Part shown: positions 43,421-52,678 of the stretch, piece by piece | Layout: each line of letters begins with the position of its first letter | Numbering within the stretch: position 1 is the first letter of the stretch | Source: Clostridium folliculivorans | GTDB taxonomy: Bacteria > Bacillota > Clostridia > Clostridiales > Clostridiaceae | Direction: 5' to 3' | Length of the DNA: 64,000 nucleotides | NCBI RefSeq assembly: GCF_024341905.1 | Contig: NZ_BQXY01000001.1 | Location: 1,367,127-1,431,126 of the forward strand | Translations under genes and position numbers: made by a program | Notes under the pieces: generated by a model | The model's input: the letters and a program-made list of their open reading frames with translations, nothing else | Databases searched by the model: none | Told to the model about the DNA's origin: nothing

Positions 43421-43488
43421 GTATTAAATAAATGTTGATATATTATAGATTGTCCTTTTGTGTAGCAGTAACAACATTTATTTAATAC
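43421..43488. repeat. Perfect 17-bp inverted repeat
   Basis: GTATTAAATAAATGTTG (43421-43437) and its exact complement (43472-43488) flank a 34-base loop. It lies 13 bp after a stop codon, and GGGAGTGTTTTTAT follows. It may be a long terminator-like hairpin or the remains of a tiny mobile element. Confidence 0.7.
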
Positions 43489-43665
43489 AAAATGGGAGTG
43501 TTTTTATAGTAATACCTAGCATACACCTTCCGCATAATTTCATACAAACTTCTACTAAGTAGAAATACCATGCAATAATCAAGATTAATTTACATCATAT
43601 GTTATAATTGAAGAAATCAGTAATTGATTGTTATAAGGAAGATTGGAATTTGTGGAATAGATAAT

Positions 43666-43737
43666 ATGTCATTAAATAAATACAAAAATGAAGTTGAAAA
43701 AATTTTGCTTAGACTGGGATCATTAGTTCAACGTTAA
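43666..43737 (+). other. 23-codon open frame, possible gene remnant
   Basis: ATG 43666 reads MSLNKYKNEVEKILLRLGSL and stops at 43737. AAGGAAGATTGGAA is upstream but distant. The amphipathic pattern looks like a truncated protein start. Not recognised; weak support. Confidence 0.25.
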
Positions 43738-43773
43738 GTATTATAAACTGGTGATTTGCAGGAGGTGTATAAA

Positions 43774-44502
43774 GTGAAAATAGGAGTAATAACCGATATA
43801 CATAGTAATATTGATGCAATAAATGCGGTATTAGATGAATTTACTTCACTCGGTATAGAAAAAATTATATGTAGTGGAGATATTATTGGAATTGGACCCA
43901 AACCAGAAGAAACTGTAAAAAGGATAATGCTACTTGAAGATGATATAGAATGCGTAAGAGGAAATCATGAAAATTATCTTATTAATGGAATACCTATGAT
44001 AGTTCCTAATGATGAAAAAATGGGTTATGGGGAAATGGAACATCATAAATGGGAGCACGGAAAACTCAGTGAAGAATCTATTGAGTTTATAAAGGCACTG
44101 CCGTATACAAAAGTATTAAAAATATGCGGAAAGACAATCTATATAGCACATTATGCTATAAACGAAGATAATAAATATGTAAATTATACTCCCAATCCAT
44201 CATTGGATGATTTAGAAATGATGTTTCAAGATGTGGAAGCAGACATTATAGTATATGGTCATAACCATGCTCCATTAATTAATCACGAATTAAATAAGTG
44301 GTATATAAATACTGGTTCTTTGGGATGTCCATCAAATAACATAAACATTGCAAGAGCAGGTATTATTATTGTTAATGAAGAGAGCATTAAATATGAAGAA
44401 TTGAAGGTGAGTTATGAAGTGAAAAAGGTTATAGAAGATATTAAAAATATAGGATATCCTGATTTTAAAAATATTTTGAAGTATTTTTATGGCATATCAT
44501 AA
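43774..44502 (+). CDS. Metallophosphoesterase (YfcE/MJ0936 type)
   Basis: This 242-residue calcineurin-like phosphoesterase has all metal-binding motifs: ITDIHSN (D-x-H), SGDIIGIG (GD), RGNHENYL (GNHE), and VYGHNHAP (GHxH). It is a cytoplasmic phosphodiesterase of the YfcE class, substrate unknown. GTG 43774 fits AGGAGG at 8 bp. It is followed at 54 bp by a VOC gene in the same direction. Confidence 0.89.
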   Translation: MKIGVITDIHSNIDAINAVLDEFTSLGIEKIICSGDIIGIGPKPEETVKRIMLLEDDIECVRGNHENYLINGIPMIVPNDEKMGYGEMEHHKWEHGKLSEESIEFIKALPYTKVLKICGKTIYIAHYAINEDNKYVNYTPNPSLDDLEMMFQDVEADIIVYGHNHAPLINHELNKWYINTGSLGCPSNNINIARAGIIIVNEESIKYEELKVSYEVKKVIEDIKNIGYPDFKNILKYFYGIS

Positions 44503-44556
44503 TTGCAGATCTTAACTTATACATCAGTAAAGTATAACAGAAAAAGGAGAATAACT

Positions 44557-44979
44557 ATGCTTCAATCAATTGTGCATATTGCTTTGGTTGTAAGAGATTA
44601 TGATGAAGCAATCGAATTCTACACACAAAAACTTAAATTTGAATTAGTAGAAGATACATATCAACCTAAGCAAAATAAAAGATGGGTAGTAGTATCTCCA
44701 CCAGGTTCAAATGGAACAACAATATTACTTGCAAGAGCATCTAAGTTAGAGCAAGAAGATTTTATAGGAAATCAAGCTGGAGGAAGAGTTTTTCTTTTCT
44801 TAGGAACTGATGATTTTTGGCGTGATTATAATGAAATGATTAAGGCAGGGATAGAATTTGTTAGAGAGCCTAAAGAACAAGATTATGGAACTGTGGCAGT
44901 ATTTAAAGATTTGTATGGTAACTTATGGGATTTAGTTCGGTTTAGTAAAGGACATCCTATGTCTAAAAGAGTGAAGTAA
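44557..44979 (+). CDS. VOC-superfamily (glyoxalase/extradiol dioxygenase-like) protein
   Basis: This 141-residue VOC protein starts LQSIVHIALVVRDYDEAIEF and has the second beta-alpha-beta module ending VFKDLYGNLWDLV, with the metal-ligand His in VHIAL and Glu/Asp positions partly kept. It may bind or inactivate a small toxic compound. ATG 44557 follows AAAAGGAGA. It is in a row with the metallophosphatase and YciI genes. Confidence 0.85.
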   Translation: MLQSIVHIALVVRDYDEAIEFYTQKLKFELVEDTYQPKQNKRWVVVSPPGSNGTTILLARASKLEQEDFIGNQAGGRVFLFLGTDDFWRDYNEMIKAGIEFVREPKEQDYGTVAVFKDLYGNLWDLVRFSKGHPMSKRVK

Positions 44980-45013
44980 ATTAAGAATTTGAAATCGTAT
45001 GGGGGAACAGAAA

Positions 45014-45301
45014 ATGTTTATAATCAATTTAACTTACATTAAACCACTTGAGGAAGTTGAAAAGTATTTGACAGAGCATATTGGATTCTTAAATAAATAC
45101 TATTCTAGCAACAATTTTATTTGTTCTGGGCGAAAAAATCCTAGAATTGGCGGAATTATTTTATGTAATGCGAAAGACATGAAAGTAGTTGAAGACATTA
45201 TTAATGAAGATCCTTTTAAGAAAAATGCAATCGCAGATTATGATATAGTAGAATTTCAACCAACAAAGTATGCTGAAGACTTCAAGGTATTTGTTGAATA
45301 A
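45014..45301 (+). CDS. YciI-like protein
   Basis: This 95-residue dimeric alpha-beta barrel protein of the YciI type begins MFIINLTYIKPLEEVEKYL, with a His-containing EHIGFL segment corresponding to the conserved His, and SGRKNPRIGGIILC. ATG 45014 is set by GGGGG at 8 bp. Unknown biochemical activity, possibly a dehydrochlorinase-like or ligand-binding protein. Confidence 0.83.
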   Translation: MFIINLTYIKPLEEVEKYLTEHIGFLNKYYSSNNFICSGRKNPRIGGIILCNAKDMKVVEDIINEDPFKKNAIADYDIVEFQPTKYAEDFKVFVE

Positions 45302-45317
45302 ATTCCAATCTGTAAGG
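45302..45317. repeat. Fused half-elements (possible recombination scar)
   Basis: ATTCCAATCTGTAAGG follows the YciI stop directly: post-gene half ATTCCAAT joined to pre-gene half TGTAAGG. It resembles the fusion at 13454, and no gene follows it on this strand. Confidence 0.5.
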
Positions 45318-45376
45318 AAGAGAAATCTTGTAAAATTCATAATTAAGGATATGAACTTTATATTTTATACATAAAA

Positions 45377-45416
45377 AAATTACTACAGGGAAACTTTCTC
45401 TGTAGTAATTTTTTAA
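45377..45416. terminator. Bidirectional-looking terminator
   Basis: AAATTACTACAG / CTGTAGTAATTT 12-bp stem with A-run before and T-run after. It lies between the plus-strand YciI gene and the minus-strand GH31 gene and could serve both. Confidence 0.8.
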
Positions 45417-45472
45417 AAAATATCAAATATTAAAGATTTGTTTTTTACAATTACTTACTTATATAATGAGCC

Positions 45473-48400
45473 TTATTCATATTTATTTGACCAGGTTTTA
45501 ATAAGGGCATATGCATCAGCATTCAGGACTTTCTTAGCATTTTCTCCTGTGCATTTTTTCAAGGCATGGTTGTTAAGGTGTTTTTTGAAGTCCTGCATGT
45601 GTTCTATTGCATTGTCTTTTCTTCCCTTATCAAGCTGATGCTGTGCTTGATCAAGACTGTTGGTAAGTTGAGGTATTATTGGTCCGATGAGTTCACCGGT
45701 TTTAATATAACCATCTATGAGACTTCTCATGGAAGCAATACTTGTTGTAACTGTAAATGAGAAGTTATCCTTAAGGACATTGCCTGCATTATCCTTAGCT
45801 GTTATGACAGCAGTATAGCTACCAGTTTTCCCTGCGAAGTCTAGTGTTAATTTGGATTGTGTATTAGGATCAATGGTATAGTTCTTATCTCCTATGACAA
45901 GCTCTGCTGAAGCAATACCTGAGAGATCATCCCAAATACTGAAGGTCAGAGGAAGATTATCGTCAAACACTGTAGCTTTATTTATTACCTTTCCATTTAA
46001 GGTAAAGCTGTATGCTGGAGGAGTTTTATCAACCATAACGCTGACGAAACTGTTTTTAGTTACTCCACGGAGGGTTACAGATACAGTAATGTTTGTTTTT
46101 CCTTCTCCTATTCCTGTAATAACTCCATTTTTATCAGCTGCGGCTATATTTTCATTATCACTGTGGTATATTATTGTACCGTGGCTTAAGTCCGCCTTAC
46201 TGACATCAGTTAAAAATCCCTTTACGGACAGTTGTGCTGTGTCTCCAGGTTTTAAAACAGATTTATCAGCACTGAGCGTGATTTTATCAAGTGGTGGTAC
46301 ATATTTTACAGTGACTTTTGCAGTTACAATTAATTCAATTGGAGTAGCTGGCTGCTCTACATCTTCTGGTAGAGTGAAGGTTCCTGTTGCAGTTAACTGT
46401 CCTGCCTTGCTGCTGTCAAAGTTTGCAATGGTCCAGTTTAGAGGTACTTCATAAACTTTTCCCCAGTTGTCAGTAATGGTAGTGGTTTTAGCAAAGGCTG
46501 CAAGTGCTTCTTCTATACTGGTACCACTTTCTATTTCTATATCAGTAGCCGGCTGGATTTTTTTAAGTAAATTTTTTATCGGTGATAGAGTGGCTCCTTG
46601 AATAGAAGTATTTCCGCCATCCATATCATTTGTATATCTTACTGTTACGGTCTGAGCTTTAAAACCGCTGCCTGGTATGAAATCTACTGTCCAGCAAGTA
46701 TAGCCATTGCCATTTGGAGAACTGAAATATTCAACAACTGGCTTTGATTTGCCGTCTTCAGAAATAACTTCAAATTTTCCGTCATTCTTCCAAGTGGTTG
46801 TATAAACCTTTAATCTGCTTGGTTTGTCAACTTTTACTTTGATTTCGGAACCTTTATTTGCTCCCCACACATATACTGCCTGAGTGGCATTATCGGCATT
46901 CTGTACAGGGGCTCCATCATTCCAAGACATATTTATCTGTGAATCTCCTAGACGATTCTTGCTGGCAGAGCTCACAAGGTCCCCGATAAGCTGAGCTCCG
47001 CTCTTATAATTATAGGAATTTGCATCATCTAAGCCATAATGAGCCCAAGAGGATGTTCCTTCCTGTGATAAATTCACTTTTCCAGTAAAGGCTTCTCCAT
47101 ACCCTGTAATATAATCCTTCTGATTAGGGTCTATAGCTGAAAGAGTTACTCCTTGTATAGAGGTGTTTCCTCCGTTTACGTAGGTACTATCAGTAGTATA
47201 CCTAATATATAATCTCTGCTTTCCTATCTTGCTACTATCTGGCTTTAAATCCAATGACCACATAATATATTCATTGCCAGCAGGGGAGTCATAATATGCA
47301 ACTGCAGGCTTTGCTAATCCATCCTTATCAACATATTCAACAGGTTGTTTAAGGCCGTTTTCATCCTCTTTCAGTATCTCGAGTTTACCTTTTGCTTTCC
47401 AAGTTGTAGTATAAACCTTCAATCTCTGTGTTTCTTGAGAGGTGAGATCTACTGAAAACTCTGAAGAATTACCAGGATAGCGGATAAAGGATGAGTTTAT
47501 TACTCCGTCAGCCTTCTGCACCGGAGCTCCATCACTCCATGACATGGTGATTCTCGAATCTAATACCTGTTCAAGCCCTGAGTTTCCAATGACCTTTAGC
47601 TCACTGATTTGTTCATTTCCGTTTTTATGGTTGAAACCAGTTGCGTTTCCAAGGCCGTATTGTGCCCATGCAATTTTTCCTTCTTCAGTTAAGTTAACAG
47701 CTTCTTTGAATATTTTTCCTTTAAAATCTTTAACGTCAATCTTTGGATTTACAAGGGTAAGCTTATCTATAGCGGCTTTCAATACATTTACTGCTGCATC
47801 TACCTCTATCTGTGATGGATCAGAAGTATCCTTTACTGATATTGCGGCTTTATGGGCATTCATAAATGCATTCCAGGAATCTTTTGTATAATCTGCTTCT
47901 GAAGATGACTGAAATATTTTTTCTGCTTGACTAAGTTCTGATACTAAGCTTGATCTATCAACATTATTGGCTTCAACTGAATAGGTTACTTCTATTACTC
48001 TTTTACCTGATACTGAAGCCTTTGGCACTACTACTTCAACTATATCGCCATCCCGTGAGCCGCCATTGTTTACAAAAGGCATTGCGCTTTCAGCTTTGTT
48101 TTTAATTGAAAATTCAGCGTTTACACCATCCACTGTAACGGATTTTGGAACAGGATTTTTCCATTCTGCAGTTTTATGCAGTCTAACTACCCAGGAACGT
48201 TCGCTTATGGCACCATCGAAGGTTCCTTTTGCTGGGTCTATATTTACAGTGATTTTCTTGCTTGTATCGTCAACATTTGCGTTCATTTCAGTAGTTCTGA
48301 AGGCGCCATTCTTATAGTTATTGCTCTGAGTGTCGTCTTCATATAGATGTGATTTTGCTTCATTAACAACACTTGGATATAGGTCTAAAGTAACAGAATC

Positions 48401-50650
48401 CCATGGCTTTTCTCCGGTATATGACATCTCTGGAGCAAGAGGTACCATGGTTCCAGCCTTTATATATATTGGCATTTTATCAATAGATACGTTAGTAGTG
48501 ATAGTCTTAGGACCGGTTATTACGTTTCCACTCCAGGCATCAATCCAGTTTCCTTCAGGAATCCATAAGGTTCTGGAAGCGTCTGTACTTGGTGCTGCAG
48601 ATTTCCACTTCAGACTGATCAGTGCATCTCTAGCACCTTCATTATATTCAAGCTTTATCGAATGAGTTGTACCTTTAGCTAATGTAATATTTGCGTCTAG
48701 TGTTGAGGAATCATGAGGTCCCCACGCATCTATTACAAGCTTGTCATCTATATACATACGGATTCCATCGTCAATAGTGGTAGCCAATATTGCATCCTGG
48801 TCTCCTACAGTAATACTTCCTGTCCATCTTGCACTAAAGTTATCTGCTGGCACACCACTAGCAGGGCTGTTGGTTCCCCAGTTAAAATTCACTGAACTGT
48901 CAGTTCGAGTCAAAACAGGGCTGCCTGACAAATTGTTATTTGAATAATATTCACCTTTTAGTCCTGTAGAGCCATCGCTAGTTTTTAACCAATCTGATGG
49001 TACAACTTTATAACCGCTGGTTTCTTCTAGTACTGGTGCTACAAGTATTCCATCTCCCAAAAGGTATTGAGTATTGCTGCTTGCTTCTTTATAATTTGGG
49101 TAATAAAAATCGCAGCGCCTCAGCATAGGTGTTCCGGTGTCATAGCTTTCTCTTGACAATGAGTAGAATAGAGGTAGTAAGCGATATCTCATCTTAACAA
49201 AATCTCGTGTTATGTTTTCCGCAGTTTCACCAAAGGTCCAAGGCATTCTTGTGTAATTTAAAGTACAGTGAGGTCTTGTTATAGGAGATAACGCACCATA
49301 CTGAAGCCACCTAATATAACCTTCAGTGGTTGGATTGGAGGTATGTCCTCCCAAATCAGCACTGGTGTATGGATAGGTTGCATACATACCGTTGTAAACA
49401 GCATTATCAACCTCTCTCTGAAGAGATGAAAAGTCTGGTTGGATATCGCCTGTCCACTGAATTGGGTAACGATGAGATGCAATTGATGGAGCGCTGTTGC
49501 GGTATCCATTGTCTATTCCATCTACATTGGCCATAATCATAGGACGTTTGTTTTTATCAGCATCCGCAGTAATCCAATTATACATGTACATGCCCCAGGT
49601 TTCTTTTATAAGACCAGCTGGTGGAGTTAATGCAACACTCCAGTTCCTGTCATACCACCAGGTGTCTAGTCCTTTATCTAAAAGTCCACGAAGTCCGTTA
49701 TTACGGAATGAAACCTCCTTAGAGTCCAATGCACCAGCAACTGGCTCAGGATGATCATTGAACATAACTTTCACATTTTTATCATGTGCAGAACTTAAAA
49801 ATTGGGTCATATCAGGAAAACAATCTTTGGCTATATCATATCCAGTTGAACCGTTTACACGCCAATCAGTGTCAACAACCAGATTATCAAGTGGAATGTC
49901 ATGAGCCCTGTAGTCATCTATTTGCTTTAGCGCAGAAGTATCAGTATATTTGTACCAACGGCTGTCCCAGTATCCTAATGCGCTAAGTGGAACCATATCT
50001 GTATGTCCTGTAAGGTCTAAAAAATCCTTTCGAAGTTTTTGTCCATCTCCATTTGGCAAAAATACATACATATCAGGAGCGTTGTTGTCTAGATCCCAGC
50101 CATTGTTAGCTGTTTCTGTGGGAGCTGGATTATAGCCCCATTCTGCAGGTACCATTCTAGGGTTGTCCGCAATTGCCCATGCCAAAGTCTTTTCACTTGT
50201 AGCAGGTAGCCAAACTTTTTCGCTTGGCAGTGAAGTGTAGGTCCAAATCTTAGTTCCATCTGGCTTTGTGATGTCGATACCACTTAGAGAAGTTGCTCCC
50301 TGTGGTACTTTTACAGTAAATTGAGAGGTGTTTATATAATCGTAACCGTTAGCTGTTGCCCGTGTACACTCAGTTCCAGACCAAGAACGGTTCACAACAA
50401 AATAGGTCTTACGGTCTTCAAACCCCTTTGATCCCTTTACCTCCAGCCTTACAAGGGTAGAAGATAGAACCTGTACTCTGACATTTCCAATGATGATGCC
50501 TGTTTTCGCTTCTTCAGAAGATACTTTAGTCCCGACATTCAAATTCGGCTGTTCTGATGCGAATGCTTTGGATACGTATACATTACTCAGGACGAAGAAA
50601 AGCATAATTAGAAATGCAATGTATCGTTTTAGTTTTGCTTTCAGTTTCAT
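45473..50650 (-). CDS. Secreted multi-domain GH31 alpha-glycosidase
   Basis: This is a 1725-residue secreted enzyme: signal peptide (1-31), N-terminal beta domain, and GH31 barrel with nucleophile Asp334 in TWWYDRNW and acid/base Asp402 in WTGDIQPDF. A PA14 module (about 563-685; DDGIRMYIDD) is inserted before the C-terminal beta domain resumes at RTLWIPEGNWIDAWSG. Then follow a DUF5110-like part, a FIVAR helical domain (about 900-975), two similar ~180-residue modules (about 980-1165 and 1170-1345; AWAQYGL / SWAHYGL, GGNTSIQG), Ig-like domains (about 1350-1605) and a C-terminal FIMAH domain. No LPXTG. It probably trims alpha-linked glucans or host glycans outside the cell. AGGAGG precedes the ATG. 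Confidence 0.9.
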   Translation of the reverse strand: MKLKAKLKRYIAFLIMLFFVLSNVYVSKAFASEQPNLNVGTKVSSEEAKTGIIIGNVRVQVLSSTLVRLEVKGSKGFEDRKTYFVVNRSWSGTECTRATANGYDYINTSQFTVKVPQGATSLSGIDITKPDGTKIWTYTSLPSEKVWLPATSEKTLAWAIADNPRMVPAEWGYNPAPTETANNGWDLDNNAPDMYVFLPNGDGQKLRKDFLDLTGHTDMVPLSALGYWDSRWYKYTDTSALKQIDDYRAHDIPLDNLVVDTDWRVNGSTGYDIAKDCFPDMTQFLSSAHDKNVKVMFNDHPEPVAGALDSKEVSFRNNGLRGLLDKGLDTWWYDRNWSVALTPPAGLIKETWGMYMYNWITADADKNKRPMIMANVDGIDNGYRNSAPSIASHRYPIQWTGDIQPDFSSLQREVDNAVYNGMYATYPYTSADLGGHTSNPTTEGYIRWLQYGALSPITRPHCTLNYTRMPWTFGETAENITRDFVKMRYRLLPLFYSLSRESYDTGTPMLRRCDFYYPNYKEASSNTQYLLGDGILVAPVLEETSGYKVVPSDWLKTSDGSTGLKGEYYSNNNLSGSPVLTRTDSSVNFNWGTNSPASGVPADNFSARWTGSITVGDQDAILATTIDDGIRMYIDDKLVIDAWGPHDSSTLDANITLAKGTTHSIKLEYNEGARDALISLKWKSAAPSTDASRTLWIPEGNWIDAWSGNVITGPKTITTNVSIDKMPIYIKAGTMVPLAPEMSYTGEKPWDSVTLDLYPSVVNEAKSHLYEDDTQSNNYKNGAFRTTEMNANVDDTSKKITVNIDPAKGTFDGAISERSWVVRLHKTAEWKNPVPKSVTVDGVNAEFSIKNKAESAMPFVNNGGSRDGDIVEVVVPKASVSGKRVIEVTYSVEANNVDRSSLVSELSQAEKIFQSSSEADYTKDSWNAFMNAHKAAISVKDTSDPSQIEVDAAVNVLKAAIDKLTLVNPKIDVKDFKGKIFKEAVNLTEEGKIAWAQYGLGNATGFNHKNGNEQISELKVIGNSGLEQVLDSRITMSWSDGAPVQKADGVINSSFIRYPGNSSEFSVDLTSQETQRLKVYTTTWKAKGKLEILKEDENGLKQPVEYVDKDGLAKPAVAYYDSPAGNEYIMWSLDLKPDSSKIGKQRLYIRYTTDSTYVNGGNTSIQGVTLSAIDPNQKDYITGYGEAFTGKVNLSQEGTSSWAHYGLDDANSYNYKSGAQLIGDLVSSASKNRLGDSQINMSWNDGAPVQNADNATQAVYVWGANKGSEIKVKVDKPSRLKVYTTTWKNDGKFEVISEDGKSKPVVEYFSSPNGNGYTCWTVDFIPGSGFKAQTVTVRYTNDMDGGNTSIQGATLSPIKNLLKKIQPATDIEIESGTSIEEALAAFAKTTTITDNWGKVYEVPLNWTIANFDSSKAGQLTATGTFTLPEDVEQPATPIELIVTAKVTVKYVPPLDKITLSADKSVLKPGDTAQLSVKGFLTDVSKADLSHGTIIYHSDNENIAAADKNGVITGIGEGKTNITVSVTLRGVTKNSFVSVMVDKTPPAYSFTLNGKVINKATVFDDNLPLTFSIWDDLSGIASAELVIGDKNYTIDPNTQSKLTLDFAGKTGSYTAVITAKDNAGNVLKDNFSFTVTTSIASMRSLIDGYIKTGELIGPIIPQLTNSLDQAQHQLDKGRKDNAIEHMQDFKKHLNNHALKKCTGENAKKVLNADAYALIKTWSNKYE

Positions 50651-50752
50651 TTTACTTATTTCCTCCTTTTAAAGGTATAGATTTATCTAGGATATTGTTA
50701 CTATATATTTCCATTATAACGATATATTTTACTACCTTCAAGTGGGATTTAA

Positions 50753-50849
50753 AGATGAAACACTTCAATCCAAAATCTATTTTCAAAACTCCTCTAGTTT
50801 CTGAGAGGAGAATTTGAAAATATAAATTTAATTATGAAGTGGTTCATCT
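50753..50849. repeat. ~97-bp palindromic element R4
   Basis: It runs from AGATGAAACACTTC to GAAGTGGTTCATCT, with centre CTCCTCTAGTTTCTGAGAGGAG. Opposite orientation to R1-R3. The bases from 50850 to 51249 carry no clear gene; a TATAAT-like stretch at 51190 to 51230 is shared with 60.23 kb. Confidence 0.75.
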
Positions 50850-51249
50850 ATATGTGTTCTTAAAAGACTTTATTATGACTCATAGAAGAGAGAAAGGGAT
50901 GAGCTTTATGTCCCATAATTTCAATAACCGTTAAAGAGTACTTCGGCGGGGAAATTCAGAAATTACGTAATAGTTTTTAAGTTGATACATAGCATGCGAG
51001 AATTCCAGAGTGTAATAAATGAATTGGAATATAAATTTTTTTGCTAATAATACAGAAGAAACATAGATAAATTTAGAATATGGTGCTATAAAAGGCATCA
51101 TAAGCAGATGTGATTTTAGTTTTAACTCTTGGAATAATTTGAATATAGTTGGTTTTATAAGCAATGTTGTACTTACAAAATATGTTATAATTAATAGGAT
51201 AAGTAATAATTTATAATACTGTGAATAGCAATTTTCGAGGTGAATTTAT

Positions 51250-51759
51250 ATGGATTTTAGATTGGCTGATATTAACGACTTACCAAAACTCAAAGCTGTG
51301 TATAGAAACATAATTGATAATATGAACAGAAATAACATACAAATTTGGGATGAAATCTATCCCTGCGAGTTTTTTAGAGATGATATTGAAAATAATCGCC
51401 TTTATATATTGGTGGAGGACAATGATGATATAGTTGCAGCATTTGCGCTATGTGAATCAAATGCTGGAGAAAGTTATGTGAAATGGGGAAATACCCATGA
51501 AAAGGCATTATATATTGATCTTTTTGGAGTCAACGTTGATTATTCAAGAAGAGGAATTGGCAGTATAATGCTTAATCATGCTATTACACTCACTAAGCAG
51601 AAGAAAGCTAAATATTTAAGGCTTTTTGTTGTGGATATAAATAAACCAGCTATTAATGTATATCTGAAAAACGGATTTAAGCGGGTATATGGAATCTATG
51701 AAGAAAAAATTGATGATAACATTATATTACGTGAATATGGATTTGAAATAGAAGTATAA
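51250..51759 (+). CDS. GNAT N-acetyltransferase
   Basis: This 169-residue GNAT has an N-terminal FRLADINDLPKLKAVYRNII, motif A LFGVNVDYSRRGIGSIMLNH (Q/RxxGxG/A kept), and DINKPAINVYLKNGF near the end. ATG 51250 follows CGAGGTG. Its leader (about 51180-51225) is duplicated at 60.22 kb, where the GNAT itself is missing. Substrate unknown. Confidence 0.86.
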   Translation: MDFRLADINDLPKLKAVYRNIIDNMNRNNIQIWDEIYPCEFFRDDIENNRLYILVEDNDDIVAAFALCESNAGESYVKWGNTHEKALYIDLFGVNVDYSRRGIGSIMLNHAITLTKQKKAKYLRLFVVDINKPAINVYLKNGFKRVYGIYEEKIDDNIILREYGFEIEV

Positions 51760-51766
51760 AGGTAAC

Positions 51767-51782
51767 ACAAATTCTAATTTGC
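51767..51782. repeat. Pre-gene palindromic element, outside the first array
   Basis: ACAAATTCTAATTTGC, between a GNAT stop (8 bp before) and the next gene's ribosome binding site GGAGGAAG. Same position and form as in the 1-15 kb array. Confidence 0.6.
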
Positions 51783-51795
51783 AATGGAGGAAGAT

Positions 51796-52344
51796 ATGGA
51801 TAAAAGTGTAATTCACATATATGGAGCATCAGGTTCAGGAACCTCTACATTAGGTAAATTTATATCAGAGCAGCTTGGATATACTTTTATGGATACAGAT
51901 GATTACTTTTGGCTGCCAACAGATCCGAAGTACATAGAAAAAAGAGATAAGGCTGAATGGCTTCAAATGATGAAAAAAGACATTTTACATTCAGATAAGG
52001 TTGCTATTTCTGGTTCGCTTGTGGATTGGGGAGATGAGTTAATTCCATATTTCACTTTGGCAGTTCGTGTGGTAACAGATAAAAATGTTCGTATTGAACG
52101 TCTAAAGAAAAGAGAAAAGAAAAATTTTGGTTCACGTATTGAGCTAGGTGGAGACATGTACAAAAATCATATGGAATTTATTGAATGGGCGGCTGCCTAT
52201 GATACTGGAGACACTAATATGAGAAGTAAGGCAGAGCATGATCAGTGGGAACAGCTGCTAAAGTGTAAACAAATTACTGTAAATGGTGAAGAGGATTTGA
52301 AATGTAATTTAGAACTTATAAAAAATGCACTTATGGCAGAGTAA
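51796..52344 (+). CDS. P-loop kinase-like protein with Thr in place of the Walker A Lys
   Basis: This 182-residue adenylate-kinase-like protein has the phosphate loop HIYGASGSGTSTLGKF, where the canonical GK(S/T) is GTS, a variant common to this subfamily. DTDDYFWLPTDPKY resembles the substrate segment; a basic KKREKKNFGSR forms the lid. ATG 51796 follows GGAGGAAG. A decayed second copy is at 60294. Substrate unknown. Confidence 0.78.
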   Translation: MDKSVIHIYGASGSGTSTLGKFISEQLGYTFMDTDDYFWLPTDPKYIEKRDKAEWLQMMKKDILHSDKVAISGSLVDWGDELIPYFTLAVRVVTDKNVRIERLKKREKKNFGSRIELGGDMYKNHMEFIEWAAAYDTGDTNMRSKAEHDQWEQLLKCKQITVNGEEDLKCNLELIKNALMAE

Positions 52345-52500
52345 ATCTCAGCAGTATAAATAACAATTAAAAAACTACTACTCCCTTAATAATAGTAGAT
52401 TTTGTATAAAGAATGATATAGAAATGTCTATTACCTTTATTCCAGCATTTAGAAATATTAAAATTATATCAGACATAAAACTTATTTAAAGCAGATTTAA

Positions 52501-52597
52501 AGATGAAACACTCCAATCCGAAATCTATTTTCAAAACTCCTCTGGGCTCTGAGAGTAGAATTTGAAAATATAAATTTGATTATGAAGTGGTTCATCT
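52501..52597. repeat. ~97-bp palindromic element R5
   Basis: It runs from AGATGAAACACTCC to GAAGTGGTTCATCT, very close to R4 and in the same orientation. It sits between the P-loop gene and the interrupted GNAT. A half-copy occupies the matching place in the duplicated locus at 60646. Confidence 0.75.
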
Positions 52598-52678
52598 TAT
52601 GGCATTTTATGCATTAAAATACTATATATTAGATCTGGAATTAAATAAGCTGTGATAATTAAAGGTGGTGGATATTTG

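Noticed and set aside
45438..50672. Several long open frames on the plus strand across 45.4-50.7 kb
   Set aside because: All lie antisense to the 1725-residue GH31 gene, lack ribosome binding sites, and code implausible Cys/Ser/His-rich products; they are shadows.
50931..51164. 77-codon minus-strand frame before the GNAT at 51250
   Set aside because: Hydrophobic and Phe/Tyr/Ile-rich as expected from A+T-rich DNA; no proper start signal was found.
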